DNA of 64,000 nucleotides from Bacillus thuringiensis (GCF_022095615.2 NZ_CP155559.1:4213501-4277500); one strand, 5' to 3'; shown: positions 1 through 10,184, counted from the stretch's first letter. Notes: generated by a model not told the origin, from the letters alone. Translations and numbers: made by a program.

Positions 1-96
1 AAAATCTTCCGTATGTAAAAACGTTTCACGCACAAGCGCACGCATATTACCGCTTTGTCTTAAGCGACGATGACGATTAAATTGTAAAGAGTTCAT
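1..96 (-). CDS. hemB: Delta-aminolevulinic acid dehydratase, N-terminal part
   Basis: Only the first 32 codons lie in the window; the rest runs off the left edge. The enzyme condenses two 5-aminolevulinate molecules into porphobilinogen in haem synthesis. The visible N-terminus starts MNSLQFNRHRRLR and continues with RALVRETFL, typical of Bacillus HemB. The ATG is preceded at about 8 nt by a GGGGA ribosome site. It is the fifth gene of the hemAXCDB operon, about 70 nt downstream of hemD, with a short mobile repeat in between. Identification rests on this fragment plus operon order. Confidence 0.9.
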   Translation of the reverse strand, partial: MNSLQFNRHRRLRQSGNMRALVRETFLHTEDF

Positions 97-125
97 AGAT
101 TTCTATCCCCATTCTTTTATTTTAT

Positions 126-169
126 CCCGCTATTTGCGGGCAGTAAGACCCTACTAATTAAAGTTTCAC
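126..169 (-). mobile_element. Internally deleted bcr1-type repeat (44 bp) with TTTAT duplication
   Basis: Read on the minus strand, the 44 bp join the left end of the copy at 28662-28793 (GTGAAACTTTAATTAGTAGGG-like start) to its right end (TCTTACTGCCCG...AATAGCGGG). TTTAT flanks both sides (121-125 and 170-174), the target duplication expected of bcr1 elements in the B. cereus group. It sits between hemD and hemB and should be co-transcribed with them. Its first bases supply the hemD stop codon. I infer an element that lost its centre. Confidence 0.75.
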
Positions 170-918
170 TTTATAGATTCACAAATGCAGTGTAGTAATG
201 CTTCTACCGTGTACTCTTTCGGCATAATAATATGTGGAAAATAAAGGCTCGCCTCTTTTTCCGTAATAGGCCCTATACAAGCAATTGTACATTTTTTTGT
301 CCATTCTCTCCAGTTTGTACCCTCAAGTAAACGAACAAAACTAGTAACAGTTGAAGGGCTCGTAAATGTAATAATGTCTACTTTCCCTAACTTCAACGCT
401 ACTATAAGCTCTTGCCTTCTCTCTACATTCTCTTTCGTACTATATACGATTAGCTCATCTAGAGAAACACCAATTTCGCGAAGTGCAACTGGAATTACAT
501 CTCTTCCTAAATTCCCTTTCGGAAATAAAATGCGCTCGTTTCCACTTAGTCTTTTTACAAACTCTTCTGCAAATACTTCTGCAACAAATGAAGTTGGAAC
601 GAAGTCCACTTCATAGCCCCGCTTTTCTAACTCCAACCTTGTTTTCACGCCTACTGCAGCAATTTTAGTCTTTGCGTGTAGCCTCTTTCTCAAACTATCT
701 AGAAAAAAAGCTACCCCATTTTTACTCGTAAAAATAACCCAGTCATACGAATGCAGCTGCTCTGCTATATGTTGAATTTGCCTATGAGACATACCTTCCA
801 TACGCAAAAGCGGAATTTCCAATGGAATTCCGCTCTTTTCTTTCACCGCTACACTCATTTGTTTTGCTTGATGCTGGGCACGTGTAATTAATACCGTTTT
901 GCCAGCGAGAGCGTTCAT
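166..918 (-). CDS. hemD: Uroporphyrinogen-III synthase
   Basis: This 250-residue cytosolic enzyme closes hydroxymethylbilane and inverts ring D to give uroporphyrinogen III. The N-terminus (LAGKTVLITRAQHQ) and the middle motif VIFTSKNGVAFF are typical of the HemD family, which has two alpha/beta lobes. The start lies 2 nt past the hemC stop, and its ribosome site AAGGGGC is inside the hemC 3' end, so translation is probably coupled. The last codons, reading ...ESIK then TGA, run into a bcr1-type element: the target duplication encodes the last residues and the element's first bases form the stop. The C-terminus may therefore differ from strains lacking the element. Confidence 0.93.
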   Translation of the reverse strand: MNALAGKTVLITRAQHQAKQMSVAVKEKSGIPLEIPLLRMEGMSHRQIQHIAEQLHSYDWVIFTSKNGVAFFLDSLRKRLHAKTKIAAVGVKTRLELEKRGYEVDFVPTSFVAEVFAEEFVKRLSGNERILFPKGNLGRDVIPVALREIGVSLDELIVYSTKENVERRQELIVALKLGKVDIITFTSPSTVTSFVRLLEGTNWREWTKKCTIACIGPITEKEASLYFPHIIMPKEYTVEALLHCICESIK

Positions 919-920
919 AT

Positions 921-1850
921 TTATTGTTGCCCCTTATTTGCAGCAAGAATGAGTTCTTTTGCGCCTTGTTTAATTAAACGGTCTGCAGCCTCTAGTCCAA
1001 CTTCCTTTGGATTCATGCCTACTACTGTCTCTTTCAATAAAACAGAACCGTCCATAGAACCGACAAGAGCCGTTAATTCGATTGCATCGTTTTCTGTAAG
1101 CGTAGCATATCCAGCGATTGGAACTTGGCATCCTCCTTCGAGTTTATGAAGAAATACTCGTTCTGCTGCCACTGTTCTTTCTGTTACTGCATCATTCATA
1201 TGCGCTAACAACTGTAGTAAGTCCTTATCATCCTCACGGCACTCAATCGCTAATGCACCTTGCCCTACAGCGGGTACGCATAACGTTTCATCTAAATGTT
1301 CTGTAATAACTTCATTATCCCAGCCCATTCTTTGTAATCCAGCTGTTGCTAAAATAATTGCATCGTAATCTTCTTCTTGTAATTTACGTAAACGTGTATC
1401 GATATTTCCACGAATCCACTTCACTTGTAAATCTGGTCTCGCAGCTAATAATTGTGCACTGCGTCTTAAACTACTCGTACCTAAAATAGCACCTTCTGCT
1501 AACTCTTTAAACGATGCTCCGCTTTTTGAGATAAAAGCATCACGAGGGTCAACACGCTTCGGTGTACAACCAATCATTAATCCTTCTGGAAGTACGGCCG
1601 GCATATCTTTCATACTATGTACAGCCATATCAATTTCTTTCGTAAGTAACGCATGTTCAATCTCTTTAACAAACAAACCTTTTCCGCCTACTTTTGAAAG
1701 AGTAACATCTAAAATAACATCACCTTTTGTGACGATTTCTTTCACTTCAAATTCATATGGTAAACCTAGCGCTTTTAACTGATCAATAAACCAGTTTGTT
1801 TGCGTTAATGCTAATTTACTCTTTCGTGACCCTACAATAATTTTGCGCAT
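921..1850 (-). CDS. hemC: Hydroxymethylbilane synthase (porphobilinogen deaminase)
   Basis: HemC polymerises four porphobilinogen units into hydroxymethylbilane. At 309 residues it has the normal family length. It begins [18 protein letters not shown] and carries the substrate and cofactor motifs HSMKDMP (around residue 80), GTSSLRR (around 125) and [10 protein letters not shown] (around 238), in which the Cys anchors the dipyrromethane cofactor. A GGAGAG ribosome site precedes the ATG. It lies between hemX (15-nt gap) and hemD (2-nt gap) in one operon. Confidence 0.97.
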   Translation of the reverse strand: MRKIIVGSRKSKLALTQTNWFIDQLKALGLPYEFEVKEIVTKGDVILDVTLSKVGGKGLFVKEIEHALLTKEIDMAVHSMKDMPAVLPEGLMIGCTPKRVDPRDAFISKSGASFKELAEGAILGTSSLRRSAQLLAARPDLQVKWIRGNIDTRLRKLQEEDYDAIILATAGLQRMGWDNEVITEHLDETLCVPAVGQGALAIECREDDKDLLQLLAHMNDAVTERTVAAERVFLHKLEGGCQVPIAGYATLTENDAIELTALVGSMDGSVLLKETVVGMNPKEVGLEAADRLIKQGAKELILAANKGQQ

Positions 1851-1865
1851 AATTCTCTCTCCTCA

Positions 1866-2699
1866 TTATAAATACCAAAAGTGGAAGTTGGATAAACTGC
1901 TTAATAGAAAAATATTGATTAGCATTACGAGAAACGCTCCGATGTTCCACTGCACGATTTTCTTCCCTTGCACCACGTCTGCCGCTCGTAAATAAAGACC
2001 CGCACAATATACAAATAGAACGACAAAAGATCCGATCACTTTCGTATCATACCAATGGAAATTGTCCAATTTCGTATATCCCCATATGCATCCTAATAAA
2101 ATAGCTAGTAAGAAAAATGGAACAGAAAATAAATTTAATCCGTAAGACATCGATTCTAGCTTCGGTAAATTCCCTAACCTTCTTAATCTCGCATTCCATT
2201 TTTTCTTTTTTAATAGGCGATATTGCAATAAATACATAATAGAAAAAATAAACGATACAGTGAAAGTTGCATAAGAAATAATAGCCATACCGACATGTAC
2301 ATATACAAGTTCTGAAACTAATTGCTCTGCCAGTACCGGCGACATCTTTCCGAGCGGTGTAAAAATAGAAAAAGCGCTTACGCCAAATGCGACAACATTT
2401 GTAAAAAAGACTAGAAAGTCAATTCTCATAAATCGATTAATGACTAACGACATCGTAATCAATAGCCAAACATAAAAATAAATCCCTGATAATAAAGTTA
2501 ATATAGGATTCGTTTCTGAATCTGTAGCCCTAAGTAACATAAAGATAGACTGCAGAACCCATACAATCGAAAGTAACCAAAAAGCAAATCGGTTCGCCTT
2601 TCGGTTACTTTGGAAATAATCTATAAAATATAAACTAATGCTGCAAGCATATAAAATAATTGCAATATGATAAATAATACTGTTATTTAAAAAACTCAT
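1866..2699 (-). CDS. hemX: HemX, cytochrome c assembly-type membrane protein
   Basis: This 277-residue protein has about eight hydrophobic membrane segments and belongs to the CcsA/CcmC-like family. In B. subtilis, HemX lowers the cellular amount of HemA protein; I infer the same role here from operon position. The frame is open further upstream, but I place the start at MSFLNNSIIYH because GGAAGGATG lies just ahead of that ATG and the longer version would overlap hemA. A W-rich loop (GCIWGYTKLDNFHWYD) resembles the haem-handling WWD-like loop of the family. Confidence 0.9.
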   Translation of the reverse strand: MSFLNNSIIYHIAIILYACSISLYFIDYFQSNRKANRFAFWLLSIVWVLQSIFMLLRATDSETNPILTLLSGIYFYVWLLITMSLVINRFMRIDFLVFFTNVVAFGVSAFSIFTPLGKMSPVLAEQLVSELVYVHVGMAIISYATFTVSFIFSIMYLLQYRLLKKKKWNARLRRLGNLPKLESMSYGLNLFSVPFFLLAILLGCIWGYTKLDNFHWYDTKVIGSFVVLFVYCAGLYLRAADVVQGKKIVQWNIGAFLVMLINIFLLSSLSNFHFWYL

Positions 2700-2716
2700 C
2701 CGATCATCCTTCCAAA

Positions 2717-4051
2717 TTATAAAGATGGAACGGATGGTGTCCACGCTCTTTTATGTTCTACTTCTTCCGCACAACTCTCTACATCTTCCATTTCTAAGTC
2801 GAAAATCTTTGCAAATAACGCTAATTTTTCGTCTGCTCCCTCTTCAGCAGCTATTTCTTTCGCTACTAAAATTGGGTCTTTTAATAATTGATTAATAATA
2901 CTTTTCGTATGCTTACTAATTACTTTTCTCTCACGATCACTAAGGTTCGGTATTTTCCGTTCCAAGCTTTCCATCGTTTCACTTTGGATAGCAAGTGCCT
3001 TATCACGAAGAGCTGCTATTAACGGAACAACACCAAGTGTACTTAACCACGTTTTAAATAAAACAATTTCCTCTTCAATCATAAATTGAATTTTCTCCGC
3101 TTCTTTCAAACGCTCAGCACGATTTGCTTCCACTACTCCTTGCAAATCATCAATGTCATATAAGAAAGAACCTTCTAGCTCATTAATCGCTGGATCAATA
3201 TCACGTGGCACTGCAATATCAACCATAAATAAAGGACGACCAGAGCGCATTTTCTCTACCTTTGTCATCATCTCTTTCGTAATGACATACTCAGATGCAC
3301 CAGTTGAACTAATTAAAATATCTGCTTCTAATAATGCACATTGTAATTCACTTAAAGGCTTTGCATATCCCATATATTTCTCAGCCATTACTTCCGCTTT
3401 CGTAAACGTCCTATTCATGACTGTTACTTTTCGAGCACCGCTTCCATATAAGTTTTGCAGTGCCAGTTCACCCATCTTACCAGCACCAAGAATAAGCACA
3501 TGACAATCTGTTAACTCACCAAATATTTTCTTTCCGAGCTCAACAGCAGCATAGCTAACAGACATCGCGCTTTCACCAATCGTCGTTTCTGAGTGCGCAC
3601 GTTTCGCTAACGTAACCACCTGCTTAAACAACTCATTAAAAATTGTGCCTGTCGCTTTTACTTGTTGCGCTTCTAAAAAGCTATCTTTTATTTGGCCTAA
3701 AATCTGTGTTTCTCCAACTACCATAGAATCTAAACCGCACGTCACGCGGAATAAATGATCTATTGCACCATCTTGTTCAAAAATAGTTAAATATGGCGCG
3801 ACTTCTTCTATTTCAAGCTGAAACCAATCAGCTAAAAACTTCTTAATATAATACCGTCCCGTGTGTAATTGATCGACAACAGCATAAATCTCAGTGCGAT
3901 TACAAGTTGATACAATGACATTCTCTAACACGCTCTTTTGATTTTGTAATGTAGTCATTGCTTGCTCTAACTCTGCTGCCTGAAATGTGAGTTTCTCACG
4001 AAATTCTACAGGGGCTGTTCGATAATTTACACTAACAACAAGAATATGCAC
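2717..4051 (-). CDS. hemA: Glutamyl-tRNA reductase
   Basis: HemA reduces glutamyl-tRNA to glutamate-1-semialdehyde, the first committed step of C5-route haem synthesis. At 444 residues it matches the family. The catalytic Cys is in [10 protein letters not shown] (around residue 50), an NADPH Rossmann motif reads [10 protein letters not shown] (around 187), and the C-terminus is a helical dimerisation domain. The start is GTG, with a GGGGG ribosome site about 9 nt upstream. It leads the operon hemAXCDB. A perfect PerR-type box lies 159 bp upstream, suggesting peroxide control as in B. subtilis. Confidence 0.97.
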   Translation of the reverse strand: MHILVVSVNYRTAPVEFREKLTFQAAELEQAMTTLQNQKSVLENVIVSTCNRTEIYAVVDQLHTGRYYIKKFLADWFQLEIEEVAPYLTIFEQDGAIDHLFRVTCGLDSMVVGETQILGQIKDSFLEAQQVKATGTIFNELFKQVVTLAKRAHSETTIGESAMSVSYAAVELGKKIFGELTDCHVLILGAGKMGELALQNLYGSGARKVTVMNRTFTKAEVMAEKYMGYAKPLSELQCALLEADILISSTGASEYVITKEMMTKVEKMRSGRPLFMVDIAVPRDIDPAINELEGSFLYDIDDLQGVVEANRAERLKEAEKIQFMIEEEIVLFKTWLSTLGVVPLIAALRDKALAIQSETMESLERKIPNLSDRERKVISKHTKSIINQLLKDPILVAKEIAAEEGADEKLALFAKIFDLEMEDVESCAEEVEHKRAWTPSVPSL

Positions 4052-4209
4052 GCAGCATGTCCCCCTTCACCCGTTTTATCACTTTATCTACTATCATAAT
4101 ACAACTTTCCTCTTATGAATCTGACAATCGTGTGAACAACCGATTATTTTTTATTTATTCTCCGTATGTAATAAAGGAGATTCAGTAAAACTAATAAAGA
4201 TTTTCTACT

Positions 4210-4224
4210 TTATAATGATTATAA
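4210..4224. promoter_or_regulatory. PerR box upstream of hemA
   Basis: The 15-base palindrome TTATAATGATTATAA matches the PerR consensus TTATAATNATTATAA at every defined position. It lies in the 415-bp gap between the divergent hemA and ohrR genes, 159 bp from the hemA start. B. subtilis hemAXCDBL is PerR-controlled, so the target is most likely hemA. The rest of the gap on the hemA side shows no other clear signal. Confidence 0.8.
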
Positions 4225-4376
4225 ATTAATAACTCTATTTGTACGTTACCAAAAAAAGCCCTCATAATCAAGTGATGGAAACTATTCCATATGAATTATA
4301 ACATCATCTTTCCTATCTTCTTTCATCATGAAGGAAAATATGTATGATTGTTCCAAATTGTAGCACAAACTTTCTC

Positions 4377-4439
4377 AATACAATGTATTTGACATTGTAT
4401 TTCTTTTTCGTTATATTGGTTTTACAAAATTAAATTGTG
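4377..4439 (+). promoter_or_regulatory. ohrR-ohrA promoter with OhrR operators
   Basis: A sigma-A promoter is visible: TTGACA at 4389-4394, 17 bp, then TATATT at 4412-4417. Two inverted repeats overlap it. The first is a perfect 10-bp repeat with 5-bp spacer at 4377-4401 (AATACAATGT / ACATTGTATT) over the -35. The second is TACAAAATTAAATTGTG at 4423-4439 near the start site, close to the known B. subtilis OhrR operator TACAATTAAATTGTA. This suggests autorepression by OhrR. Confidence 0.75.
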
Positions 4440-4466
4440 CACAACTTAATAAGAAAGGAGTTATGT

Positions 4467-4919
4467 ATGACAGAGAATTCTTTACATCTAGATAATCAAC
4501 TTTGTTTTTCTATTTACGCCTGTTCTAAAGAAGTGACCCGCTTTTATCGACCATATTTAGAAAAGATGGGTATTACGTATCCCCAGTACATTACTTTACT
4601 CGTACTATGGGAGCAAGATGGACTAACAGTAAAAGAAATTGGAGAACGTCTATTTTTAGATTCCGGTACGTTAACACCTATGTTAAAACGAATGGAATCA
4701 TTAAAACTTGTAAAACGCGTTCGTTCCAAAGAAGATGAGCGCAAAGTTTGTATTGAATTAACAGAACAAGGTAAAGATTTAAAAGAAAAGGCTTGTTCAT
4801 TGCCGACAACAATGGCAACAAATTTAGGAATTACAGAACAAGAATATCGTTCTTTATTAATTCAATTAAATAAACTAATTGAAACAATGAAAACAATAAA
4901 TGATAGAAAAGGGGAATAA
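4467..4919 (+). CDS. ohrR: Organic hydroperoxide sensor repressor OhrR (MarR family)
   Basis: This 150-residue MarR-family winged-helix repressor is expected to sense organic peroxides. The N-terminal LDNQLCFSIYAC contains the reactive Cys position conserved in OhrR; the DNA-binding region includes LTVKEIGERLFLDSGT and the wing RSKEDERKV. The frame is open upstream, but AAGGAG at 4455-4460 fits the ATG at 4467. It is followed 2 nt later by ohrA, its usual partner. The promoter carries two palindromes suited to it. A single-Cys 1-Cys OhrR seems likely because the other Cys residues are outside the usual pairing position, but this is inference. Confidence 0.92.
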   Translation: MTENSLHLDNQLCFSIYACSKEVTRFYRPYLEKMGITYPQYITLLVLWEQDGLTVKEIGERLFLDSGTLTPMLKRMESLKLVKRVRSKEDERKVCIELTEQGKDLKEKACSLPTTMATNLGITEQEYRSLLIQLNKLIETMKTINDRKGE

Positions 4920-4921
4920 AC

Positions 4922-5338
4922 ATGGATAAATTATATACTGCTTCAGTAACTGCTACAGGTGGAAGAAACGGAAAAGTAGTTTCAGATGATGGCATATTAA
5001 ATCTTGATGTAAAAATGCCGAAAGCACTAGGTGGTGCAGGCGGAGAGGCAACAAATCCAGAACAACTATTTGCTGCTGGTTATGCCGCTTGTTTTGATAG
5101 TGCATTACAACTTGTCATTCGTACAAAACGCATGAAAGTAGAAAGTACAGAAGTAACTGCTCACGTTTCTATCGGAAAAGATACAGATGGTGGTTTTGGC
5201 CTATCTGCTGTACTTGACGTACACGTTGCTGGCGTTTCTCACGCTGAAGCACAAGAACTTGTAGAAGCTGCTCACGGTGTATGCCCTTATTCGAAAGCAA
5301 CAAGAGGTAATATTGAGGTTACGTTAAACGTAAGATAA
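4922..5338 (+). CDS. ohrA: Organic hydroperoxide resistance protein
   Basis: A 138-residue OsmC/Ohr-family thiol peroxidase that reduces organic hydroperoxides. Both catalytic Cys motifs are visible: AAGYAACFDSAL (around residue 60) and GVCPYSKATRGN (around 123), and the Ohr-type N-terminus starts MDKLYTASVTATGGRNG. It lies 2 nt after ohrR in one transcript and ends before a strong terminator shared with engB. Confidence 0.96.
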   Translation: MDKLYTASVTATGGRNGKVVSDDGILNLDVKMPKALGGAGGEATNPEQLFAAGYAACFDSALQLVIRTKRMKVESTEVTAHVSIGKDTDGGFGLSAVLDVHVAGVSHAEAQELVEAAHGVCPYSKATRGNIEVTLNVR

Positions 5339-5353
5339 AAGAATTTAGTAAAT

Positions 5354-5390
5354 AAAAAAAACGCGCGACATTCGTCACGCGTTTTTTGTT
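5354..5390. terminator. Bidirectional terminator between ohrA and engB
   Basis: An ACGCG-rich stem is flanked by A7 on one side and T6 on the other, so it can end transcription in both directions. The last codons of engB lie inside it. Confidence 0.85.
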
Positions 5391-5971
5391 TTTGTCATTC
5401 TATGAATTGCCTTCCACGCTTCTTCTTTTCCAAGTCCTGTTTCAGAAGAGAATAGAACGATTTCATCGCCAATTTCAACAGCAAGCGTTTCTTTTACAAC
5501 TTTTAAATGCTTTTGCCATTTTCCTTTCGGAATTTTATCGGCTTTCGTCGCAATAATAATTGTTGGGATTTCATAATGCTTTAAGAAATCATACATCATC
5601 ACGTCATCATTTGTTGGTTGGTGACGTAAATCAACTACTAATACAGCTGCGTCTAATTGCTCACGTGTTGTAAAGTAAGTCTCAATCATCTTGCCCCATG
5701 CTGCGCGCTCTGTTTTAGATACTTTCGCATAGCCATAACCTGGAACGTCAACAAAATGCATCATCTCATTGATTAAGAAAAAGTTCAACGTTTGCGTTTT
5801 CCCTGGTTTAGAAGAAATACGTACTAACTTTTTACGATTTAAAATTTTATTAATAAAGGAAGACTTCCCGACATTTGAACGACCTGCTAATGCAATTTCT
5901 GGTAAATCACTGTCTGGATATTGTTCTGGTTTAACAGCACTAATTACAATATCTGCTTTTGTTACTTTCAT
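5375..5971 (-). CDS. engB: Ribosome biogenesis GTPase EngB/YsxC
   Basis: This 198-residue TrmE-Era-EngA-EngB family GTPase acts in assembly of the large ribosomal subunit. Motifs: G1 GRSNVGKSS (around residue 30), G3 DVPGYG (around 74), G4 ATKADK (around 141) and G5 FSSETG (around 174). It overlaps the lonA stop by 4 nt, as in B. subtilis, so translation is coupled. The stop codon lies within the terminator stem. Confidence 0.96.
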   Translation of the reverse strand: MKVTKADIVISAVKPEQYPDSDLPEIALAGRSNVGKSSFINKILNRKKLVRISSKPGKTQTLNFFLINEMMHFVDVPGYGYAKVSKTERAAWGKMIETYFTTREQLDAAVLVVDLRHQPTNDDVMMYDFLKHYEIPTIIIATKADKIPKGKWQKHLKVVKETLAVEIGDEIVLFSSETGLGKEEAWKAIHRMTKTKNA

Positions 5972-8298
5972 TGTTTCACTCCTACTAATGCGTGCTCCAA
6001 TACTTCATCTAAATGAGATGCAAGCACAAACGTAAGGTTTTCTTTTACGCTTTCTGGAATATCATCTAAATCTTTCTCGTTTTCTGCTGGCAAAATAATT
6101 TTTGTTAAGCCTGCGCGGTGAGCACTTAATGTTTTTTCTTTTAAACCACCAATTGGTAATACACGACCACGAAGTGTAATTTCACCTGTCATCCCCACTT
6201 CTTTACTTACAGGAATACCTGTTAGTGCAGAAATAAGTGCCGTTGCCATCGTAATACCTGCTGATGGTCCATCTTTTGGAACTGCTCCTTCTGGAACATG
6301 AATATGAATATCATTTTTCTCATGGAAATTCGGATCAATCTGAAGCTCTTCTGCACGAGAACGAATATAGCTAAACGCTGCTTGTGCGGATTCTTTCATA
6401 ACATCCCCAAGTTTACCTGTTAAAATTAATTTCCCTTTACCAGGCGCTACAGACACTTCAATCGCAAGTGTATCACCGCCTGCTGCTGTATACGCTAACC
6501 CTGTCGCCATACCAACTTGGTCTGTTTTTTCGGCTTGCCCATAACGGAATATGTGCTTACCAAGTAAATCAACAATGTTTTTCTCTGTTACTACAATACG
6601 CTTGCGTTCTGCTGTAACGATAATTTTTGCTGCTTTACGACAAACTTTTGCGATTTGACGCTCTAGCGTACGAACACCAGCCTCACGTGTATAATAACGA
6701 ATAATTTCAAGAAGTGCTTCATCACGTACTTGTAAATTACCTTTTCGTAAGCCATGCTCTTTTAATTGTTTCGGCAATAAATGTTCACGGGCAATGTGAA
6801 CTTTTTCAAGTTCTGTATAGCCAGCAATCGAAATAATTTCCATACGGTCAAGCAGCGGACCTGGAACACTTGAAAGTGTATTCGCAGTTGCTACAAACAT
6901 AACTTTCGATAGATCATACGGTTCTTCAATGTAATGATCACTGAAGTTATGGTTTTGTTCTGGGTCTAACACTTCAAGTAATGCCGCTGATGGATCTCCA
7001 CGGAAGTCGTTAGACATTTTATCAATCTCATCTAATAAAAAGACTGGATTAACTGTTTTCGCCTTTTTCATACCTTGAATAATGCGTCCTGGCATCGCTC
7101 CAACGTACGTACGACGGTGACCACGGATCTCCGATTCATCACGTACACCACCAAGGGATACACGGACAAAATTACGATTTAATGATGTTGCAATCGAACG
7201 CGCTAACGAAGTTTTCCCGACCCCAGGAGGTCCTACTAAGCAAAGGATAGGTCCTTTTAATGAATTCGTTAACTTCTGTACAGCTAAATATTCAAGTACG
7301 CGCTCTTTCACTTTCTCAAGACCGTAATGATCTTTGTTTAAAATCTCTTCCGAATGAGCAAGATCAATCATATCTTCTGTCGCTTCTGTCCACGGAAGAG
7401 CTAATAACCAATCCATATAATTGCGAATAACACCGCTCTCCGCAGAACTTGCTGGTAACTTTTCATAACGATCTAATTCTTTCAGTGCAGCCTTCATTGT
7501 TTCTTCAGGCATTCCTGACTGTTCAATTTTCTCACGAAGTTCTTCAACTTCCCCGCCCTTACCTTCTTTATCGCCAAGTTCAGTTTGAATCGCCTTCATT
7601 TGCTCACGTAAGAAATATTCTTTTTGCGTGCGCTCCATTGAACGTTTCACTTTTTGTCCAATTTTCTTTTCTAAACTAAGTAACTCTTGTTCATCTTGAA
7701 TAATTGAAATAAGTGTATGTAATCGTTCCTTCACAGATACAATCTCTAAGATTTCTTGTTTCTGTTTCGTTTTAATCGGCAAGTGAGAAGCAATTAAATC
7801 AGCTAATCTCCCTGGCTCTTCTACATCAGCTACCGTTGCAAATGTTTCATTTGAAACTTTTTTCGAAACTTTAATATATTGTTCGAAATGCTCCAGTAAT
7901 GTACGCATAAGAGCTTTCTCTTCTAGATCATCTTCTACTTCTTCCGTTACCGTTTTGATAGAAACTTGCACTACATTTTCTTCTTCGATAAACTCTACTA
8001 CTTCAGCTCTATGTAAACCTTCTACAAGGACACGAAGCGTACCGTTCGGCAATTTTAACATTTGCTTCACTTTCGCCACTGTACCTACACTATATATGTC
8101 ATCTTCTTTCGGATCATCGATATTCATTTCTTTTTGCATCGCTAAAAAGATGATATTTTCATCCATTGCCGCCTGCTCTAGTGCTTGTATCGATTTATCA
8201 CGTCCTACATCAAGATGCAGAACCATCGTTGGATATACGAGAACGCCTCTTAATGGTAGGAGGGGTACGATTCTTTCATTCGTATTCATACTAGACAT
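5968..8298 (-). CDS. lonA: ATP-dependent protease LonA
   Basis: This 776-residue cytosolic AAA+ protease degrades misfolded and regulatory proteins. Domains: N-terminal substrate domain (about 1-205), AAA+ module with Walker A GPPGVGKT (around 355) and Walker B FLLDEIDK, and C-terminal protease domain with catalytic Ser in PKDGPSAG and Lys in GGLKEK. The frame extends upstream, but GGAGGTGCT just before the ATG at 8298 ([10 protein letters not shown]) sets the start. It lies directly upstream of engB and downstream of lonB. Confidence 0.97.
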   Translation of the reverse strand: MSSMNTNERIVPLLPLRGVLVYPTMVLHLDVGRDKSIQALEQAAMDENIIFLAMQKEMNIDDPKEDDIYSVGTVAKVKQMLKLPNGTLRVLVEGLHRAEVVEFIEEENVVQVSIKTVTEEVEDDLEEKALMRTLLEHFEQYIKVSKKVSNETFATVADVEEPGRLADLIASHLPIKTKQKQEILEIVSVKERLHTLISIIQDEQELLSLEKKIGQKVKRSMERTQKEYFLREQMKAIQTELGDKEGKGGEVEELREKIEQSGMPEETMKAALKELDRYEKLPASSAESGVIRNYMDWLLALPWTEATEDMIDLAHSEEILNKDHYGLEKVKERVLEYLAVQKLTNSLKGPILCLVGPPGVGKTSLARSIATSLNRNFVRVSLGGVRDESEIRGHRRTYVGAMPGRIIQGMKKAKTVNPVFLLDEIDKMSNDFRGDPSAALLEVLDPEQNHNFSDHYIEEPYDLSKVMFVATANTLSSVPGPLLDRMEIISIAGYTELEKVHIAREHLLPKQLKEHGLRKGNLQVRDEALLEIIRYYTREAGVRTLERQIAKVCRKAAKIIVTAERKRIVVTEKNIVDLLGKHIFRYGQAEKTDQVGMATGLAYTAAGGDTLAIEVSVAPGKGKLILTGKLGDVMKESAQAAFSYIRSRAEELQIDPNFHEKNDIHIHVPEGAVPKDGPSAGITMATALISALTGIPVSKEVGMTGEITLRGRVLPIGGLKEKTLSAHRAGLTKIILPAENEKDLDDIPESVKENLTFVLASHLDEVLEHALVGVKQ

Positions 8299-8423
8299 AG
8301 CACCTCCATAATAAATTAAACTCCTGTTCAACTATTTTATATTACAATACATCTAGATGCAATTGCAGAGATTTTCCGCAATTGTAAATCCCTCGTTTTT
8401 CTCCCTTATAAAAAGGAAAAAAG

Positions 8424-8459
8424 ACTCCGCTTAAGCATACAAACTTAAACGAAGTCTGG
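8424..8459 (-). terminator. Terminator after lonB
   Basis: On the minus strand, AGACTTCG-TTTAAG pairs with CTTAAG-CGGAGTCT around an 8-nt loop, followed by TTTTTTCC. It ends the lonB transcript before lonA. Confidence 0.8.
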
Positions 8460-8481
8460 CAAATTTTATTATCGTTCATTC

Positions 8482-10155
8482 TCACATTGATTGTGCATCT
8501 GTTTCGTCCACAGCAGTATGTATATCCAGCTCTCGATGCATATTTTCCTGCATAAACGTTAGCTCAAATACTTCTTTTAACTTACGAACAGGAATGATTT
8601 CAATTCCTTTTATTGTGTACAAAAACGGTTGCATGTTTTCAGCAGGAATAATGACTTTCTTCGCACCTGCTTTTTTCGCAGCTTTTATTTTTGCGTACAC
8701 ACCACCAATCGGTTTCACTTCACCGTGTATACTTATTTCACCGGTCATCGCTACTTCATTATTCACATACGTACGATGCACTGCTGAATATACACCCGTT
8801 GCCATAGCAATACCTGCGGAAGGCCCATCAATTGGGATACCGCCTGGAAAATTAATATGTATATCGTACCCTTCTGGCAACACATCTAGAGAACGAAGTA
8901 CCGTTAATACATTATCTACAGAACCTTTCGCCATACTTTTACGGCGAATGGATTTCGTTTGACTACCAATACTTTCCTCTTCAACAATTCCGGTAACATT
9001 TACCGATCCTTTATCTTTCGCTTTGATTGCTGTTACTTCAATTTCTAATAACGCGCCTGTATTTGGTCCGTATACAGCAAGTCCATTTACAAGGCCGATT
9101 CTTGGAATAGGATAAATACGTTTTTCATATTTTGGTGTAAGTTGACTAGAGTGAACAACCCACTCTATATCTTCATCTTTAATGAAAGAACGTTCTTCAT
9201 TTATCGCCATACCAGCAGAAATTTGCACAAGATTAATCGCTTCTCGTCCATTTCTTGCATACATCCCAATCATTTCAATACCATTCTCACCCATTTGCAT
9301 TTCCACTTTGTCAGCTGCATTCTTCGCTACTTTTTGGATTTCTTCTGTATCTAACTCCCGAAAAAATACTTCTAAGCAGCGTGACCGAATAGCAGGAGGA
9401 ATCTCCTCCGGCGAACGCGTCGTCGCCCCAACTAAGCGAAAATCAGCTGGTAAACCTTTTTGAAAAATGTCATGTATATATGTTGGAATCATCGTATTCT
9501 CTTCACTATAGTATGCACTTTCCAAAAACACTTTCCGGTCTTCCAGCACCTTTAACATTTTGTTCATTTGAATCGGATGTAGTTCACCAATCTCATCAAT
9601 AAACAAAATACCACCATGTGCATCTGTTACCGCACCTTTTTTTGGCTGCGGGATACCCGCTTGCCCCATTGCACCAGCTCCTTGATAAATCGGATCATGT
9701 ACCGAACCGATTAAAGGGTCTGCAATGCCACGTTCATCAAACCTAGCTGTCGTCGCATCCAGTTCAATAAATGTTGCATTCGTGCGAAATGGAGATTTTG
9801 GATTTCGTTTCGCTTCCTCTAAAACAAGACGTGCTGCCGCTGTCTTTCCAACACCTGGTGGGCCATATATAATCACATGTTGCGGGTTCGGGCCACAAAG
9901 AGCCGCTTTTAACGACTTAATCCCGTCCTCTTGCCCTACAATATCTAAAAAGGATGTAGGACGCACCTTTTCCGCAAGCGGCTCTGTTAAAGAAATCTCG
10001 CGCATTTTACGAAGTTGTTCTAATTCTTTTTTCGATTCTCGATCAATTGAAACTTTTTGTGTTCGCTGATTTCGAAGTAAATGCCAAAAGTACAATCCGA
10101 CAATTACACCAAAAACAAGTTGAACAAGTAGAAATATATTTGTCCAGCTCATCAT
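8482..10155 (-). CDS. lonB: Membrane-anchored sporulation protease LonB
   Basis: This 557-residue Lon-type protease has a single N-terminal membrane segment (residues about 4-24, IFLLVQLVFGVIVG) in place of the LonA substrate domain. The AAA+ core shows Walker [10 protein letters not shown] (around 98) and a FIDEIGEL Walker B; the protease domain has Ser in PIDGPSAG and Lys in VYAKIKAAKK. In B. subtilis, LonB is made in the forespore under sigma-F, and a sigma-F-like promoter is present upstream. GGGAGG precedes tandem ATGs, so the start may be one codon further in. Confidence 0.95.
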   Translation of the reverse strand: MMSWTNIFLLVQLVFGVIVGLYFWHLLRNQRTQKVSIDRESKKELEQLRKMREISLTEPLAEKVRPTSFLDIVGQEDGIKSLKAALCGPNPQHVIIYGPPGVGKTAAARLVLEEAKRNPKSPFRTNATFIELDATTARFDERGIADPLIGSVHDPIYQGAGAMGQAGIPQPKKGAVTDAHGGILFIDEIGELHPIQMNKMLKVLEDRKVFLESAYYSEENTMIPTYIHDIFQKGLPADFRLVGATTRSPEEIPPAIRSRCLEVFFRELDTEEIQKVAKNAADKVEMQMGENGIEMIGMYARNGREAINLVQISAGMAINEERSFIKDEDIEWVVHSSQLTPKYEKRIYPIPRIGLVNGLAVYGPNTGALLEIEVTAIKAKDKGSVNVTGIVEEESIGSQTKSIRRKSMAKGSVDNVLTVLRSLDVLPEGYDIHINFPGGIPIDGPSAGIAMATGVYSAVHRTYVNNEVAMTGEISIHGEVKPIGGVYAKIKAAKKAGAKKVIIPAENMQPFLYTIKGIEIIPVRKLKEVFELTFMQENMHRELDIHTAVDETDAQSM

Positions 10156-10184
10156 TTATTTCCTCCCGCAATGTTTTATCTCTT

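Noticed and set aside
5769..6035. Several 60-120-codon frames antisense to engB, lonA, lonB, clpX and tig
   Set aside because: All are shadows of strongly conserved minus-strand genes without start signals.
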